41,251 nt of DNA from an uncultured Pseudomonadales bacterium (GTDB taxonomy: Bacteria > Pseudomonadota > Gammaproteobacteria > Pseudomonadales > Azotimanducaceae), in contig CAMYJX010000014.1 in NCBI GenBank assembly GCA_947258825.1, positions 11,262 through 52,512 of the forward strand, in the 5' to 3' direction. The first letter of the stretch is position 1. Each line of letters begins with the position of its first letter. Made by a program: the position numbers and the translations under genes. Positions 1 through 8,918 of the stretch are shown here, in pieces. The notes under the pieces were generated by a model. The model searched no databases, had not been told where the DNA came from, and saw only the letters and a program-made list of their open reading frames with translations.

Positions 1-761
1 GGCAGCAGGGTCGCATCGCTGGTGGTATTCAGGAACAGCCCCGGTCGGCCAAGAACGTAAGCAACTGCTCGCTGCAGGGCCTCTGGCTCTCGAATCGGCT
101 TGTACCATGAGAAGCGCTTGTCCGAGTCCGCTTCCTTCCAGCGGCGTCGCGCGATGGCCTTGATAGTTTGCACCGCTACCTGTTTTTCGCTGCAAAGACG
201 AATAAGCGCCTCCAGGTCAGCCAGGTAGTCGGGGTTCTGGCGCATGGAGAAGTTATAGGGCACCAGCACCGAGTCGAAGTCGAACTGCGCCAGGCTTTGA
301 ATGTGCATCTCCGGGGCGTAGGTGCCGTGTCCCGTGACCCCGATGAAGCGGACCAGACCTTCTTCCCGCGCGCGGATGAGCGCGGGAAGCGCGCCGTCGT
401 CGGCCATGGCCTGGTGCCAGCCCGGTTTGTCCGTGAGATTGTGCAGCTGTATCAGGTCCACCTGCTGCACGCCCATGCGCTCGAGAGACTCCTCCAGCTC
501 CCGGCGGGCGCCGTCACCGGTTCGCTGGCCGGTCTTGGTGGCAAGAAAGTATTCCGGGCGGTGATCGGCCAGGAAGGGGGCGAGCCGCAGCTCTGCATCA
601 GCGTAGCTGCGCGCCACGTCGATGTGGTTGATGCCCGCGGCGCGCATCATCGCCAGCACGTCGTCCGCTTTCTCCTGTCGCATGGCGCCCAGGGTCGCGG
701 CGCCGAATATCACTCGGGTGGAGTCGTGGCCGGTCCGGCCGAAGGCGAGGCGCTGAATCAT
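1..761 (-). CDS. Aldo/keto reductase, 3' end outside the window
   Basis: NAD(P)H-dependent oxidoreductase of the aldo/keto reductase superfamily, which reduces carbonyls in the cytosol. Reading from the ATG at 761, the frame stays open to the window edge (253 codons). The catalytic tetrad is visible as D48, Y53 (in DVARSY), K76 (in LATKTG) and H107 (in DLIQLHN). The N-terminus QRLAFGRTGHDSTRVIFGAA is the usual first beta strand of the family. The last C-terminal part, with the cofactor-binding residues, lies beyond position 1. It is divergent from the acyl-CoA synthetase at 902, with a 140-bp gap that must hold both promoters. The substrate cannot be told from sequence. Confidence 0.88.
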   Translation of the reverse strand, partial: MIQRLAFGRTGHDSTRVIFGAATLGAMRQEKADDVLAMMRAAGINHIDVARSYADAELRLAPFLADHRPEYFLATKTGQRTGDGARRELEESLERMGVQQVDLIQLHNLTDKPGWHQAMADDGALPALIRAREEGLVRFIGVTGHGTYAPEMHIQSLAQFDFDSVLVPYNFSMRQNPDYLADLEALIRLCSEKQVAVQTIKAIARRRWKEADSDKRFSWYKPIREPEALQRAVAYVLGRPGLFLNTTSDATLL

Positions 762-901
762 AGGATGCTCCTGAAGGGTCCTTTTTCCGTGAACTGCAAG
801 CCTACGCCGGTATGCGCTGGCTTGCACTCTGCAAGGCCGTGCAAGGGGGTGAGACCATCCGGCGCATCCTATCGAGTTGCAACATGCTGCGGGGGAGTGA
901 C

Positions 902-2520
902 ATGAGCGAAGCTGTCGTGGGGACAGCCAGGGGGCTGCCGGAATGGAGCTACGTACCGGCAGACACATCCGAGCCCATACTCGATACCACCGTGGGTGGC
1001 GTGCTGCGGGAGGTCGCAGCCAGATGCCCGGATCGGATGGCCCTGGTCGAGGGCATCTCGCCGTCCGAGGCGCGGAAAACCTGGACCTATGCTGAGCTGC
1101 TTGCGGATGCGGAAACCGTGGCTCGTGCCCTGGCGGCCAGATTCGAGTATGGGCCCCGAACATACCGGAGTGGGTGGTGCTGGAGTTCGGCGCCGCGCTG
1201 GCCGGGGCCGTGCTGGTCACCGTAAACCCCGCCTATCAGCCGAAAGAGCTGCACTACGTGCTGGCGCAGTCACGGTCTTCCGGCATCTTTTACCTGCCTG
1301 CGTTTCGCGGCAATCCCATGGGCAGATACCTTGAAGAAGTGCGCGCCGACCTGCCGGATCTGCGGGAGCTCATTTCCTTCGAGGACTGGGCCGCCTTCCT
1401 CGCATCGGCGGACCCGGACCAGGCTCTGCCGGAAGTGAAGGCGGACGACCCGGTGCAGATCCAGTACACCTCGGGCACCACCGGCTTCCCCAAAGGGGCT
1501 TATCTGCATCACCGGGGCATCACCAACAACGGCAGGCTGTTCGGCCAACGGTTCGGGGTCACGGACGAAGATGTTTACGTCAATCCCATGCCGCTTTTTC
1601 ACACCGGCGGCTGCGTGCTGGCGGTACTGTCGGCAATCCAGGCAGGCGCGACGCTGGTCTGCATGGTGCAGTTCGAGCCAGGGCTGATGCTCGAGCTTCT
1701 GGAGCACGAACAGGCGACCCACCTGCTGGGCGTGCCCACGATGCTCATCGCCGTCATTGAGCATCCCGACTTCAGCAGGCGCAATCTCGAGCGGGTGCGC
1801 GGCGTCTGCTCAGGTGGAGCCACGGTGCCGGCGGATCTGGTGCGCCGCATCGAGTCCACGCTGGGGGTGAAATTTTCCATCATCTACGGGCAGACGGAGT
1901 CGTCCCCCGCGATCACGCTGATGAAGCCCGACGACACGCCCGAGGACAAGGCCGGCACCCTGGGCCCCGTGCTGCCGCAAACGGAAGTCAAGGTCATCGA
2001 CCCGCAGACCGGTGAGATCTTACCAACAGGCGAGTCCGGTGAGCTGTGTGCCCGTGGATACCTGGTGATGCTGGAGTACTTCGAGATGCCCGACAAGACG
2101 GCGGAAACCATCGACGAAGACGGCTGGCTGCATACCGGTGACCTGGTGAGCATGGACGAGCGTGGCTACGCCACCATCACCGGCCGGCTGAAGGACATGA
2201 TCATCCGCGGCGGCGAAAATATCTATCCCCGTGAGATCGAGGAGTTGCTGTTCGAGCACCCCAGCGTGGCGGATGTGGCCGTCGTCGGGCTGCCGGACGC
2301 CAAATGGGGAGAGGTGGTGGCTGCCTTCATCCGCGACGCCAACCCGGATGCGCCGGCGGACGACGAAGCGCTGCAGAGCTATCTGCGTGAGCACCTGGCG
2401 CCCACCAAGACACCGAAGCTCTGGTATCACGTGGACGAGTTTCCGCTAACCGGCTCCGGCAAGATCCAGAAATTTGCCATTCGCGAGAGGTGGGAACGGG
2501 GCGGGTACGAGTCTCACTGA
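902..2520 (+). pseudogene. Acyl-CoA synthetase (AMP-binding), frameshifted
   Basis: ATP-dependent CoA ligase of the fatty/aryl acid type (ANL superfamily). The ATG at 902 follows a GGGGGAG Shine-Dalgarno. The first frame gives the N-terminus (GLPEWSYVPADTSEPILDTT) up to about ALAARF near 1145, then runs out of frame to a stop at 1225. The rest continues in another frame from WAPNIPEW (about 1151) to 2520. That part carries the P-loop YTSGTTGFPKG, YGQTE, HTGD, the hinge GRLKDMIIRGGENIYP and the A10 lysine motif GSGKIQKF. Intact relatives have a few extra residues at the junction (a GERVAV-like stretch), so it looks like a short out-of-frame deletion of roughly 15-20 bases rather than a single-base slip. 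Everything else is full length. It is either a recent pseudogene or an assembly error. Its end overlaps the convergent gene by 7 bases. Confidence 0.85.
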
Positions 2521-3143
2521 TCGACCGCCGTGCTCATCATCAGAAACCCGGTGAAGGCTGCATTGTTGGGTGACAGGGTGGGGTCGAGCTGGGCTTTCAT
2601 CTCGCCGATGATCGCGCGGTAGCGCTCGTAGAATGCCCAACTCGGGCGTGGCTTATACTCCAGGTCTGTCAGTTCGAACTGGCGGATAACGTTCTTGGTG
2701 GTCGTCGGCTTTACGAACACCTCTTCCTGAGGCTTGAAGTGGTGGAGGTGAATCGTCATGAGGCTCCACTTCGCCAGCTTGCCCTCGCTCAGCACGTCCA
2801 GAACGTCGTTGAAGCCTTTTTCCTGATTACCGTGCAGCAGGCGCTTGTAGCCGGCCACCAGAATCTCGCGGTCACCTCTGGCGAGCCCGTTCACATAATC
2901 ACGAAACTTCGGCTTTTCGAACATGGACACCATGGAGGAACGGCTGACGATCTTCACGATGTCGTCCAGCAAAGCGCCCGGTTTTGCAAAGTTCTTCTTT
3001 GCCAGCGCGCTAGCGGCGAACTCGGAGAGCTTCCCGACGTTGTGCCGCTTGGCCAGAACCTTCTGCATCTCCTCATTCTGAAACCCGCCCGGATAGCGCT
3101 GCAGGAAGAGGGCTTCGGCTTCACGCAGTTTTCTGAGATTCAT
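2514..3143 (-). CDS. Conserved hypothetical protein, 209 aa
   Basis: The product is not recognised. It is soluble and rich in Lys and Arg, with no cysteine, signal peptide or membrane segment. The N-terminus is helical (MNLRKLREAEALFLQRYPGG), and a central stretch resembles a helical bundle followed by a WSLMTIHLHHFKPQEEVFVK segment. The ATG at 3143 was preferred over an upstream start at 3221 because the protein-like composition begins there. The upstream extension is Gly/Pro/His-rich and looks non-coding. The gene lies 99 bases downstream of the amidohydrolase on the same strand, so co-transcription is possible, and its stop overlaps the convergent acyl-CoA synthetase end. The coherent composition supports a real gene; function unknown. 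Confidence 0.7.
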   Translation of the reverse strand: MNLRKLREAEALFLQRYPGGFQNEEMQKVLAKRHNVGKLSEFAASALAKKNFAKPGALLDDIVKIVSRSSMVSMFEKPKFRDYVNGLARGDREILVAGYKRLLHGNQEKGFNDVLDVLSEGKLAKWSLMTIHLHHFKPQEEVFVKPTTTKNVIRQFELTDLEYKPRPSWAFYERYRAIIGEMKAQLDPTLSPNNAAFTGFLMMSTAVDQ

Positions 3144-3242
3144 CGTTGCATGGGTAACGGATGGATGTCCCAGGGTACCCCCGGGCACGCCTGGATGCAC
3201 GGCTCGAGATCCGTTCATCACGGGCCGATCCGGCGGATGGTT

Positions 3243-4124
3243 TCAGTCGTCTTTCGTGCCGCGCGCCCAGTCGAGCGCTGTCCGCACCGTCCTGCCGAAC
3301 AACCAGGCCTTTTCGTCCTGAGTCACGCCATCACTGTCCAGCAGGTAGTGCAGCAGCTGCGCCCAGGTCTCTCCGGACTGGTTGCCGCCATAGTCGGAAG
3401 CCCACATGATCCGATCCACACCGAAGGCATCGATAGCGCGCCGCAGGTGGGGGATCAAGCCTGGCGAGGGATAGTCCAGCTCGCCGAACATTCCCTGGGC
3501 GTGGCTCCACTTCAGCAGAACGTTCGGATGTTCCGCCAGCTTCAGTACCTGGTCGAAATAGGCGACCTGAGGTCCTGGGTGGGCCGAGGCGCCATCCGGA
3601 CGATCCGCGTCCGGCATGCCGATACCGGCCTCCATGGGCATGCCGCAGTGATCGACGATGAAAGTCACGCCCCGAAAGGTTTCCAGGTAGCGGGGCATCA
3701 GCTCCACATGGCCGGCAACGAACAGGAACACGGGCATTCCGACGTCGTCGGCCGCCGCAAATATGTCGTCGTAGCCTCCGGCCGCGAAGGCGTCCGTTTC
3801 CGTCGCCGTCACTGCCGGGATCATGCGGATGGCGCGCGCGTTTGGATCGTCGCCAGCGATCCGGATGAGGCTCAGCACCTCGGGATCCTGACGCTCGACC
3901 CTTGCAACGTACGCAAATCGGTCCGGGTGCAGCGCGGCGGCGAGTTCAACCGTGGGTCGGGTGGGTCTGAAGGTCCCGTTGGGTAAGGTGTAGCCCGGCC
4001 CCCAGGTTGCCAGGCCCCAGAACTCGTCCACCAGGCATGCCTGGATGCCCAGAGCGTCCATTTGCGCCAGCACGGCGTCTGTGCCGCCGGGCCCGAAGTG
4101 TATCTGCGAGTCGACGATGTCCAC
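3243..4124 (-). CDS. Amidohydrolase family protein (PF04909-like)
   Basis: Predicted TIM-barrel hydrolase or decarboxylase of the amidohydrolase-2 group, 293 aa, cytosolic. The start is GTG at 4124, supported by an AAGGAG ribosome site 6 bases upstream. The N-terminal strand reads MDIVDSQIHFG, where family members usually carry an H-x-H metal pair after the Asp; here the first His is Gln (D5-S-Q7-I-H9). Later landmarks are FIVDHCGMP and the strand-8 aspartate in MWASDYGG. The family includes ACMSD-like decarboxylases and lactonases, but the substrate here is unknown. The missing first histidine suggests a single-metal or altered site. Upstream lies a decayed LysR gene, perhaps its former regulator. 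Confidence 0.82.
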   Translation of the reverse strand: MDIVDSQIHFGPGGTDAVLAQMDALGIQACLVDEFWGLATWGPGYTLPNGTFRPTRPTVELAAALHPDRFAYVARVERQDPEVLSLIRIAGDDPNARAIRMIPAVTATETDAFAAGGYDDIFAAADDVGMPVFLFVAGHVELMPRYLETFRGVTFIVDHCGMPMEAGIGMPDADRPDGASAHPGPQVAYFDQVLKLAEHPNVLLKWSHAQGMFGELDYPSPGLIPHLRRAIDAFGVDRIMWASDYGGNQSGETWAQLLHYLLDSDGVTQDEKAWLFGRTVRTALDWARGTKDD

Positions 4125-4154
4125 GCTATCTCCTTGGTAGTCGCGCTTTCACGC

Positions 4155-4529
4155 TTACCGGGAAAGGGTATCTTCAAGATGGGCTTTCATGAAATCCAGC
4201 AGCACGCGCAGGCGAGGCGTCATCATTCGGGCGTCGGTGTAGACGAGGCTCACCGGAGCGGGTGGGGGCTCGAAATCCGTCAATACTTTGCGAAGCCAAG
4301 CCCGGCGGCGCACGCCTCCACGGCGGGTATGGATTGGTTGGTGGCAAACGCGCTCTGGATCGCGATCGACGATTGCTTCTTTGAGTTGTTGAAGCGCCAG
4401 ATATTTCCGGCACCCAGCCCCCTGAACTGAACGCAAGGGTGGCCGGCCAGAGGTCGCCCAAGATCTTGTGGAAAGGGCCCTGCCAGAAGCGCAGATCCAC
4501 ACCGAGAGCGTCGGTCCGCGAGGCTGAAA
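4155..4529 (-). pseudogene. LysR-type regulator remnant (effector domain only)
   Basis: Only the C-terminal effector-binding half of a LysR-family regulator remains. Reading leftwards from about 4529, one frame gives a LysR-like stretch containing RPLAGHPCVQFRG, GAGNIWRF and IPAVEACAAGLGF, ending in a stop near 4283. The other frame then supplies the typical LysR ending VLTDFEPPPAPVSLVY and LRVLLDFMKAHLE to the TAA at 4155. About 15 residues expected between GLGF and the next segment are missing, so the break looks like a small deletion with frameshift. The N-terminal DNA-binding domain is absent: the remnant begins 3 bases after the stop of the upstream transporter gene. No functional protein is expected. 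Confidence 0.8.
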
Positions 4530-4531
4530 TC

Positions 4532-5929
4532 TCAGGGCACCGATTGTGTTGCCTTCACCTGAGTCAGGTCGGTCTTGTAGGTCTCGCGCAGGAGAAACAC
4601 CGACAGCAGGGTCAGGACGCAGGCCAGGCTGATATAGATCGACACGCCCAGCGTGCTGTTGAACGCAGCCAGTAGCGCGGTGGCCACAATAGGTGCAAAA
4701 CCACCGCCCAGGATCGCCCCCAGCTGATAGCCCAGCGAAGCACCCGAGTAGCGCACGTGGGTGCTGAACAGCTCTGCCAGCATGGCCGCTTGGGGCCCGT
4801 ACATCATGCCCACCAGCAGCTGACCGACGATGATGGCAAGGGTAATGAGTGCAAACGAACCCGTATCCATTAGCGGAAAGATGAAAAACGACCAGACGCC
4901 GAGCAACGCTGCCCCGAGCATGTAGATGCCCCGGCGGCCGTGGCGGTCGGAGTAGGCGGATGCCCAGAACAGCGCCGGCAGCTGCGTAAGCGAGCCGATC
5001 AGCACGGCCCACAGCATGGTTTCGCGGGGCAGGCCTAGGCCAACCTCCGCGTTGGTGCCGTAGGCGATGGCGAACGTGATGAGAATGTAGAACGTGACCT
5101 GGACCGCGAGGAACGCGCCTGCTGCAAGGGTGATCTGCCGCGGGTAGTTGATCAGCACCTCGATGACAGGTGATTGTCGGGCTGCAGCAACTTTGAGCGC
5201 CTCGCCAGCTTCCAGCGACGGCTCTGGTCGGCTCGCCAGCAGCTCCTTGAAAGCGGGCGTGTCTTCCAGACGCAGCTGCACGTACATGCTCAAACCGATC
5301 AGCAGGACGCTGAACACGAACGGAATCCGCCAACCCCAATCCATGAAGGCCTGAGGCGATACGCTGGCAGTGACACCGAGAAAGGCGAGATTGGCCAGCA
5401 CCAGGCCCAACGGCGCGCCGGCCTGGGCGTAGGCGCCATAAAAGCCCCGCTTGTCGGGCGGCGCGTGCTCGGTCACGAGCAGCATGGCTCCGCCCCACTG
5501 ACCGCCGACGGCAAGCCCCTGCACGAAACGCAGCACAATCAGCAGCAGCGGCGCCCAGAAGCCGAGGGTAGCGTAGCCGGGCAGCAGGCCAATCAGGGTG
5601 GTGGCCAGACCCATCATCATCAGCGCGGTGACCAGCGCGCGCTTGCGACCGTGCCGGTCGCCGAAGTGGCCGAACAGCACGCCGCCGACAGGGCGGGCGA
5701 GAAAGCCGACGGCGAACGTGCTGAACGACGCGATGAGACTGACGAACGGTGGCATGTCTGCGGCGAAGAACACCGTTGGGAAAACCAGCGCGGCCGCGGT
5801 CCCGTAGAGGAAGAAATCGAACCACTCGATGCTGGTGCCGGCCAGCGCCGTCGCCGCGACCCGGCGCATCGAGCGCTCGTGCCCCGGCTGCGAAGTATTC
5901 TTCAACCGCTCTCTCCCCGTGATCGGCAT
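4532..5929 (-). CDS. MFS transporter, metabolite:H+ symporter (MHS) family
   Basis: Twelve-helix inner-membrane secondary transporter of 465 aa, probably proton-coupled uptake of an organic acid or similar metabolite. The MHS hallmark SIEWFDFFLYG lies at residues 33-43, and the loop 2-3 motif GDRHGRKRAL at 90-99. FVQGLAVGGQWGG (TM4-5) and MDWGWRIPFVF are also typical. The ATG at 5929 was chosen; a second ATG 20 codons in (MRRVAATAL) is possible. The gene abuts a LysR remnant on its 3' side and is divergent from a GNAT gene across 79 bases. The substrate is not predictable; the ProP/KgtP/ShiA group is the closest by pattern. Confidence 0.9.
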   Translation of the reverse strand: MPITGRERLKNTSQPGHERSMRRVAATALAGTSIEWFDFFLYGTAAALVFPTVFFAADMPPFVSLIASFSTFAVGFLARPVGGVLFGHFGDRHGRKRALVTALMMMGLATTLIGLLPGYATLGFWAPLLLIVLRFVQGLAVGGQWGGAMLLVTEHAPPDKRGFYGAYAQAGAPLGLVLANLAFLGVTASVSPQAFMDWGWRIPFVFSVLLIGLSMYVQLRLEDTPAFKELLASRPEPSLEAGEALKVAAARQSPVIEVLINYPRQITLAAGAFLAVQVTFYILITFAIAYGTNAEVGLGLPRETMLWAVLIGSLTQLPALFWASAYSDRHGRRGIYMLGAALLGVWSFFIFPLMDTGSFALITLAIIVGQLLVGMMYGPQAAMLAELFSTHVRYSGASLGYQLGAILGGGFAPIVATALLAAFNSTLGVSIYISLACVLTLLSVFLLRETYKTDLTQVKATQSVP

Positions 5930-6008
5930 GTGAGTATAGCGCGGATGCCCCGGGGGCTATCCGCTAGGTTCCGCCGTCAAGCCCTGGAAGCTGATAGCAT
6001 CGATTCGG

Positions 6009-6467
6009 ATGAAGATCGTCGACTACGAGCCCCGATTTCAAAGCGCATTCAAACGCCTGAACGTGGAATGGATCGAGACCCATTGGCAGCTCGAAACCGC
6101 CGATCGCAAGGTGCTGGATGATCCGCAGAAGCACATCATCGATCCGGGTGGGCATATCTTTATGGCGCTCGACGACCCCGCGGTGATCGGTACCTGCGCG
6201 CTGATAAAGGCTACGGATGCCACCTTCGAGCTGGCCAAGATGGCCGTGGATCCGGCGTCTCGTGGAAAGGGTGTCGGTGCCTCTCTCGGTGCGGCCGTCA
6301 TTGAGAAAGCGCGTTCCCTGGGGGCACACGCGCTCTATCTGGAAAGCAATACCATCCTGGAACCCGCCATCAGTCTGTACCGCAATCTGGGGTTCGAGGA
6401 ATATCTAGGTGAGCCCTCACCCTACGAGCGTTGCAATATTCAGATGATGCTCGATCTACGCGCATGA
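6009..6467 (+). CDS. GNAT family N-acetyltransferase
   Basis: Cytosolic acetyl-CoA-dependent acyltransferase of 152 aa, the usual length for a single GNAT domain. The acetyl-CoA pyrophosphate loop is the SRGKGVG stretch at residues 84-90, preceded by the strand FELAKMAVDP. The C-terminal ALYLESN plus AISLYRNLGFEEY is the standard motif B region. The ATG at 6009 is the only sensible start. Its end is 9 bases from the end of the convergent DUF1330 gene. The acceptor substrate is unknown. Confidence 0.88.
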   Translation: MKIVDYEPRFQSAFKRLNVEWIETHWQLETADRKVLDDPQKHIIDPGGHIFMALDDPAVIGTCALIKATDATFELAKMAVDPASRGKGVGASLGAAVIEKARSLGAHALYLESNTILEPAISLYRNLGFEEYLGEPSPYERCNIQMMLDLRA

Positions 6468-6476
6468 GCAAGCGGG

Positions 6477-6926
6477 TCACGTAGGCGCGTGCTGTCTCGG
6501 CACGCCCAGCAATGAGCCGGCCGCGTCAGCGGTTTCGATATTCAGCTGGCCCGCCAGACCAGCAGCGCGATGGATGCCGATTTCCTGCATCTTCGGCGAT
6601 TGCATCATGGCGAGCATGGCACCCCGCGACGGGTACATGGCGATGGCGATCTTGTCCCACAGCTCTTCCACCTCGCCGAGCATGAGGCGCTCGACGTTCG
6701 CGCTGAAGACTGCTGCACCGCCGAATTCGACGAGCAGCCCGGAAACCGCTTCTCCATAAATAGCGTAGGCCTGCTCGCCGGTGAGATCCGACTCGCGCCC
6801 GTCGGGGTATTCGGCTTTGGCCTTGAACTTGAGCATGTTGACCATATAGATCGGACCCTCCGGCCCCGGGTCTGCGAAGCCCTGTATTTGAGCCTCGTTC
6901 GGGTAGACGCTGTTTTGTACCTGCAT
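6477..6926 (-). CDS. DUF1330-type small protein
   Basis: 149-aa cytosolic protein with the DUF1330 dimeric alpha-beta barrel pattern: IYMVNMLKFKAKAEYPDGRE, then LTGEQAYAIYGEAV and the conserved MYPSRGAMLAMMQSP helix. Members of this superfamily are related to small mono-oxygenase and EthD-like folds; no reaction is established for this group. The ATG at 6926 has an AGGAGA site about 8 bases upstream. It is the last gene of the GST-DsbA-TetR-DUF1330 operon, 21 bases after the TetR gene, which suggests a shared role in the same detoxification or catabolic step. Confidence 0.82.
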   Translation of the reverse strand: MQVQNSVYPNEAQIQGFADPGPEGPIYMVNMLKFKAKAEYPDGRESDLTGEQAYAIYGEAVSGLLVEFGGAAVFSANVERLMLGEVEELWDKIAIAMYPSRGAMLAMMQSPKMQEIGIHRAAGLAGQLNIETADAAGSLLGVPRQHAPT

Positions 6927-6947
6927 TTACATTGTCTCCTGTGGTGG

Positions 6948-7619
6948 TTACTTGCAGTGAATGGCGTTGGCGATGGCTCGGGTTTCGTCGGACTCGGCGG
7001 CGCCCAGCAGGCCGACCAGCGCGTCAATCAGGCTGTTGAAAAAGAGATCGGCCTGAGCGCCGCGAAACCCGCTCTTCTGTCTGGCCTGATGGACCATGGA
7101 CGCCGAAACGAAACGCAGCGCGCCATCCATGCGACGCTGCAGGGCGGCATCGTCGAGGTGGGGCAGGGCGGCGCGCAGCAGCGCGCTCGTTTGCTGAGCG
7201 CTCTGGCCTCCTCTGTTGCTGACGAGGGCGACCGCAGATTGATCGGTAAGGGTGATCTCATGGCCGAACGCTTTCACGTAGCGCCGGAAATCGGCGTTTG
7301 ATTTCGCCAGCAGATATGCCGGCTCCACCATCAGCTTGCAGATGTCCCGCAGGGATGGATCTGCCGTCCGCTCACCCAGATGCTGCAGCAGTTCAGCCCG
7401 TTTCGCCTGTATTTCCGCTGCGCGGGATGCATGTATGGCGCCGATGAGCCCCTTCAGATTCCTGAAGTGATACTGCAGCGCCGATTCGTTCTTCTGCCCC
7501 GCAGCGCTGACGATGTCCCGGATGGCAACGTTCTCGATACCTCGGTCGGCTATCAGCTTTACCGCGGCCGCCATGAGCGCGTGTTGCGTGGCTTCGCTGC
7601 GCGCCTGGCGGCTGTCCAC
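6948..7619 (-). CDS. TetR family transcriptional regulator
   Basis: 223-aa repressor-type regulator. The N-terminal helix-turn-helix spans about residues 10-57 (ATQHALMAAAVKLIADRG, then AIRDIVSAAG and the recognition-helix end ALQYHFRNLKGLI). The remainder is the helical ligand-binding and dimer domain. The start is GTG at 7619, overlapping the TAG stop of the upstream DsbA-like gene by one base (TAGTG), so translation is probably coupled. It likely controls its own operon from the promoter upstream of the GST gene (9951-10092), though no clear operator was identified there. Confidence 0.88.
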   Translation of the reverse strand: MDSRQARSEATQHALMAAAVKLIADRGIENVAIRDIVSAAGQKNESALQYHFRNLKGLIGAIHASRAAEIQAKRAELLQHLGERTADPSLRDICKLMVEPAYLLAKSNADFRRYVKAFGHEITLTDQSAVALVSNRGGQSAQQTSALLRAALPHLDDAALQRRMDGALRFVSASMVHQARQKSGFRGAQADLFFNSLIDALVGLLGAAESDETRAIANAIHCK

Positions 7620-8902
7620 TACAGCCTTCTCGCGATTTCGTTTTCGACCCGCCAGATGCGGTCCTGGCCCCAGCAGGCGAACGCCGTGTCATCGTTGCCG
7701 CCGGTCACCCGGAAGCTCGGCACCCCCCACAGACCTGCCGCGAGCATGTCGCTCAGGTTGTCTTCCAGCACGGCTTCCCAGTCGGTGCCCTGTGCGGCCT
7801 GCTGCAGCTCGCTCCAGTTGATGTCCGCGTTCTCCGCAACACGCTGCAGTCCAGCCTCTGACGCGATATCAACCCCCTCTACCCAGGCTGCAGACAGGTA
7901 GGCGGTGACGAACGCCATCCCTTTGCCGATGGCCTGAGCGCCCGGAAACAGCGCAAACGCCCGCTTTACCGGCTCGCCAAACGGATCGACGATGCGACCG
8001 AATGGAATGTCCCTGGCTCGCGCCTCACGTGCGGCGTCGATGATGATGTACTGTTGCTTCGCGAACGGTGCTGGTATGCCGCGCATCATCATCGGCATGA
8101 CGGGGCGCAGTTGCAACGTCACGCCGCTGCGGGCCAGCAGGTCCAGTACCCGCCGGTGACCAACCGCGGTGTAGGGGCTGCGCAACGAAGGAAAGTACTC
8201 CAGCACGACCGCGCTGCCATTCAGCCCGGACGTGTCGACGGCGGTGGGTTCCGGGACGCACAACTCGACCTCGCCGTCGCGATAGCCTTCTTCGATCAGG
8301 CGCCGCTCCAGCAGGCGAATCCGGTCGATCCCCCAGAACCACTCACCGTCAAAATAGAACATCCCGCCCTGGTAGTGTCTAAGCCTGGTGCGCAGCGCGT
8401 TGCCCTTCTGAACTGCAGCTTCCCCTGGCTGTCGATCCGCGTCTTTTTCCGATTTGCCGGACCAGAGCGCGGCGCCGACTTCGACGGCTTGCCGCGCAAA
8501 ATCCGGCTGATTGAGCCGTGACGCGAGCTTGTTGTTGGCGGCTTGAACCTCTGCCGGGCCCGGTTGCCGGACCGCCCGCAGCGAAGCGCCGTAGTCCCCG
8601 GCAATACTCAGCGCGTCCCGCAGTGCCCAGTTGTGAAAATGATCGCTGCTGCCTTGAAATTCCGCGGCGGGCCTCGACACCAGATGCACGTTGAACGGAA
8701 GGGTGTAAGCGGCCCTCAGCTGATCCAACTTCTGCACCGCCAGATGGCTGTACGGATCGTCGACCTGATGGAAGTAGTGCACGATGGCGCGCTCGCCTGA
8801 CAGCTTGCGCCTGAGGCGGGCTTTGCCGCGCAGCAAATTCAGGTATCGGGGGGATGCAAAGGTGCTGATCGCGGTGGAGCGGATGCGGGTTTTGAGGTCC
8901 AT
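7619..8902 (-). CDS. Tandem DsbA-like (HCCA isomerase / GST-kappa type) protein
   Basis: 427-aa protein with two thioredoxin-fold DsbA-like domains in a row. The first begins at about residue 40 (VHYFHQVDDPYSHLAVQKL) and the second at about 230 (VVLEYFPSLRSPYTAVG). Neither carries a CXXC pair: DPYSH and SPYTA occupy the active-site position, as in 2-hydroxychromene-2-carboxylate isomerase and GST kappa. The C-terminal GLWGVPSFRV contains the family's cis-proline loop. There is no signal peptide, so it is probably cytosolic and glutathione- or thiol-dependent rather than a disulfide oxidase. It lies 16 bases after the GST gene and is coupled to the TetR gene. Confidence 0.85.
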   Translation of the reverse strand: MDLKTRIRSTAISTFASPRYLNLLRGKARLRRKLSGERAIVHYFHQVDDPYSHLAVQKLDQLRAAYTLPFNVHLVSRPAAEFQGSSDHFHNWALRDALSIAGDYGASLRAVRQPGPAEVQAANNKLASRLNQPDFARQAVEVGAALWSGKSEKDADRQPGEAAVQKGNALRTRLRHYQGGMFYFDGEWFWGIDRIRLLERRLIEEGYRDGEVELCVPEPTAVDTSGLNGSAVVLEYFPSLRSPYTAVGHRRVLDLLARSGVTLQLRPVMPMMMRGIPAPFAKQQYIIIDAAREARARDIPFGRIVDPFGEPVKRAFALFPGAQAIGKGMAFVTAYLSAAWVEGVDIASEAGLQRVAENADINWSELQQAAQGTDWEAVLEDNLSDMLAAGLWGVPSFRVTGGNDDTAFACWGQDRIWRVENEIARRL

Positions 8903-8918
8903 GGCTAAGCGCGCCTGC

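Noticed and set aside
2739..3986. A 415-codon plus-strand frame over the hypothetical and amidohydrolase genes
   Set aside because: It spans two minus-strand genes and their gap, and its translation is His/Val/Arg-rich without motifs.
4155..5825. A 556-codon open frame on the minus strand over the transporter gene
   Set aside because: It is a different frame of the transporter with Arg/Pro/Ala-rich, low-complexity translation. Only its last 45 codons are meaningful, as part of the LysR remnant.
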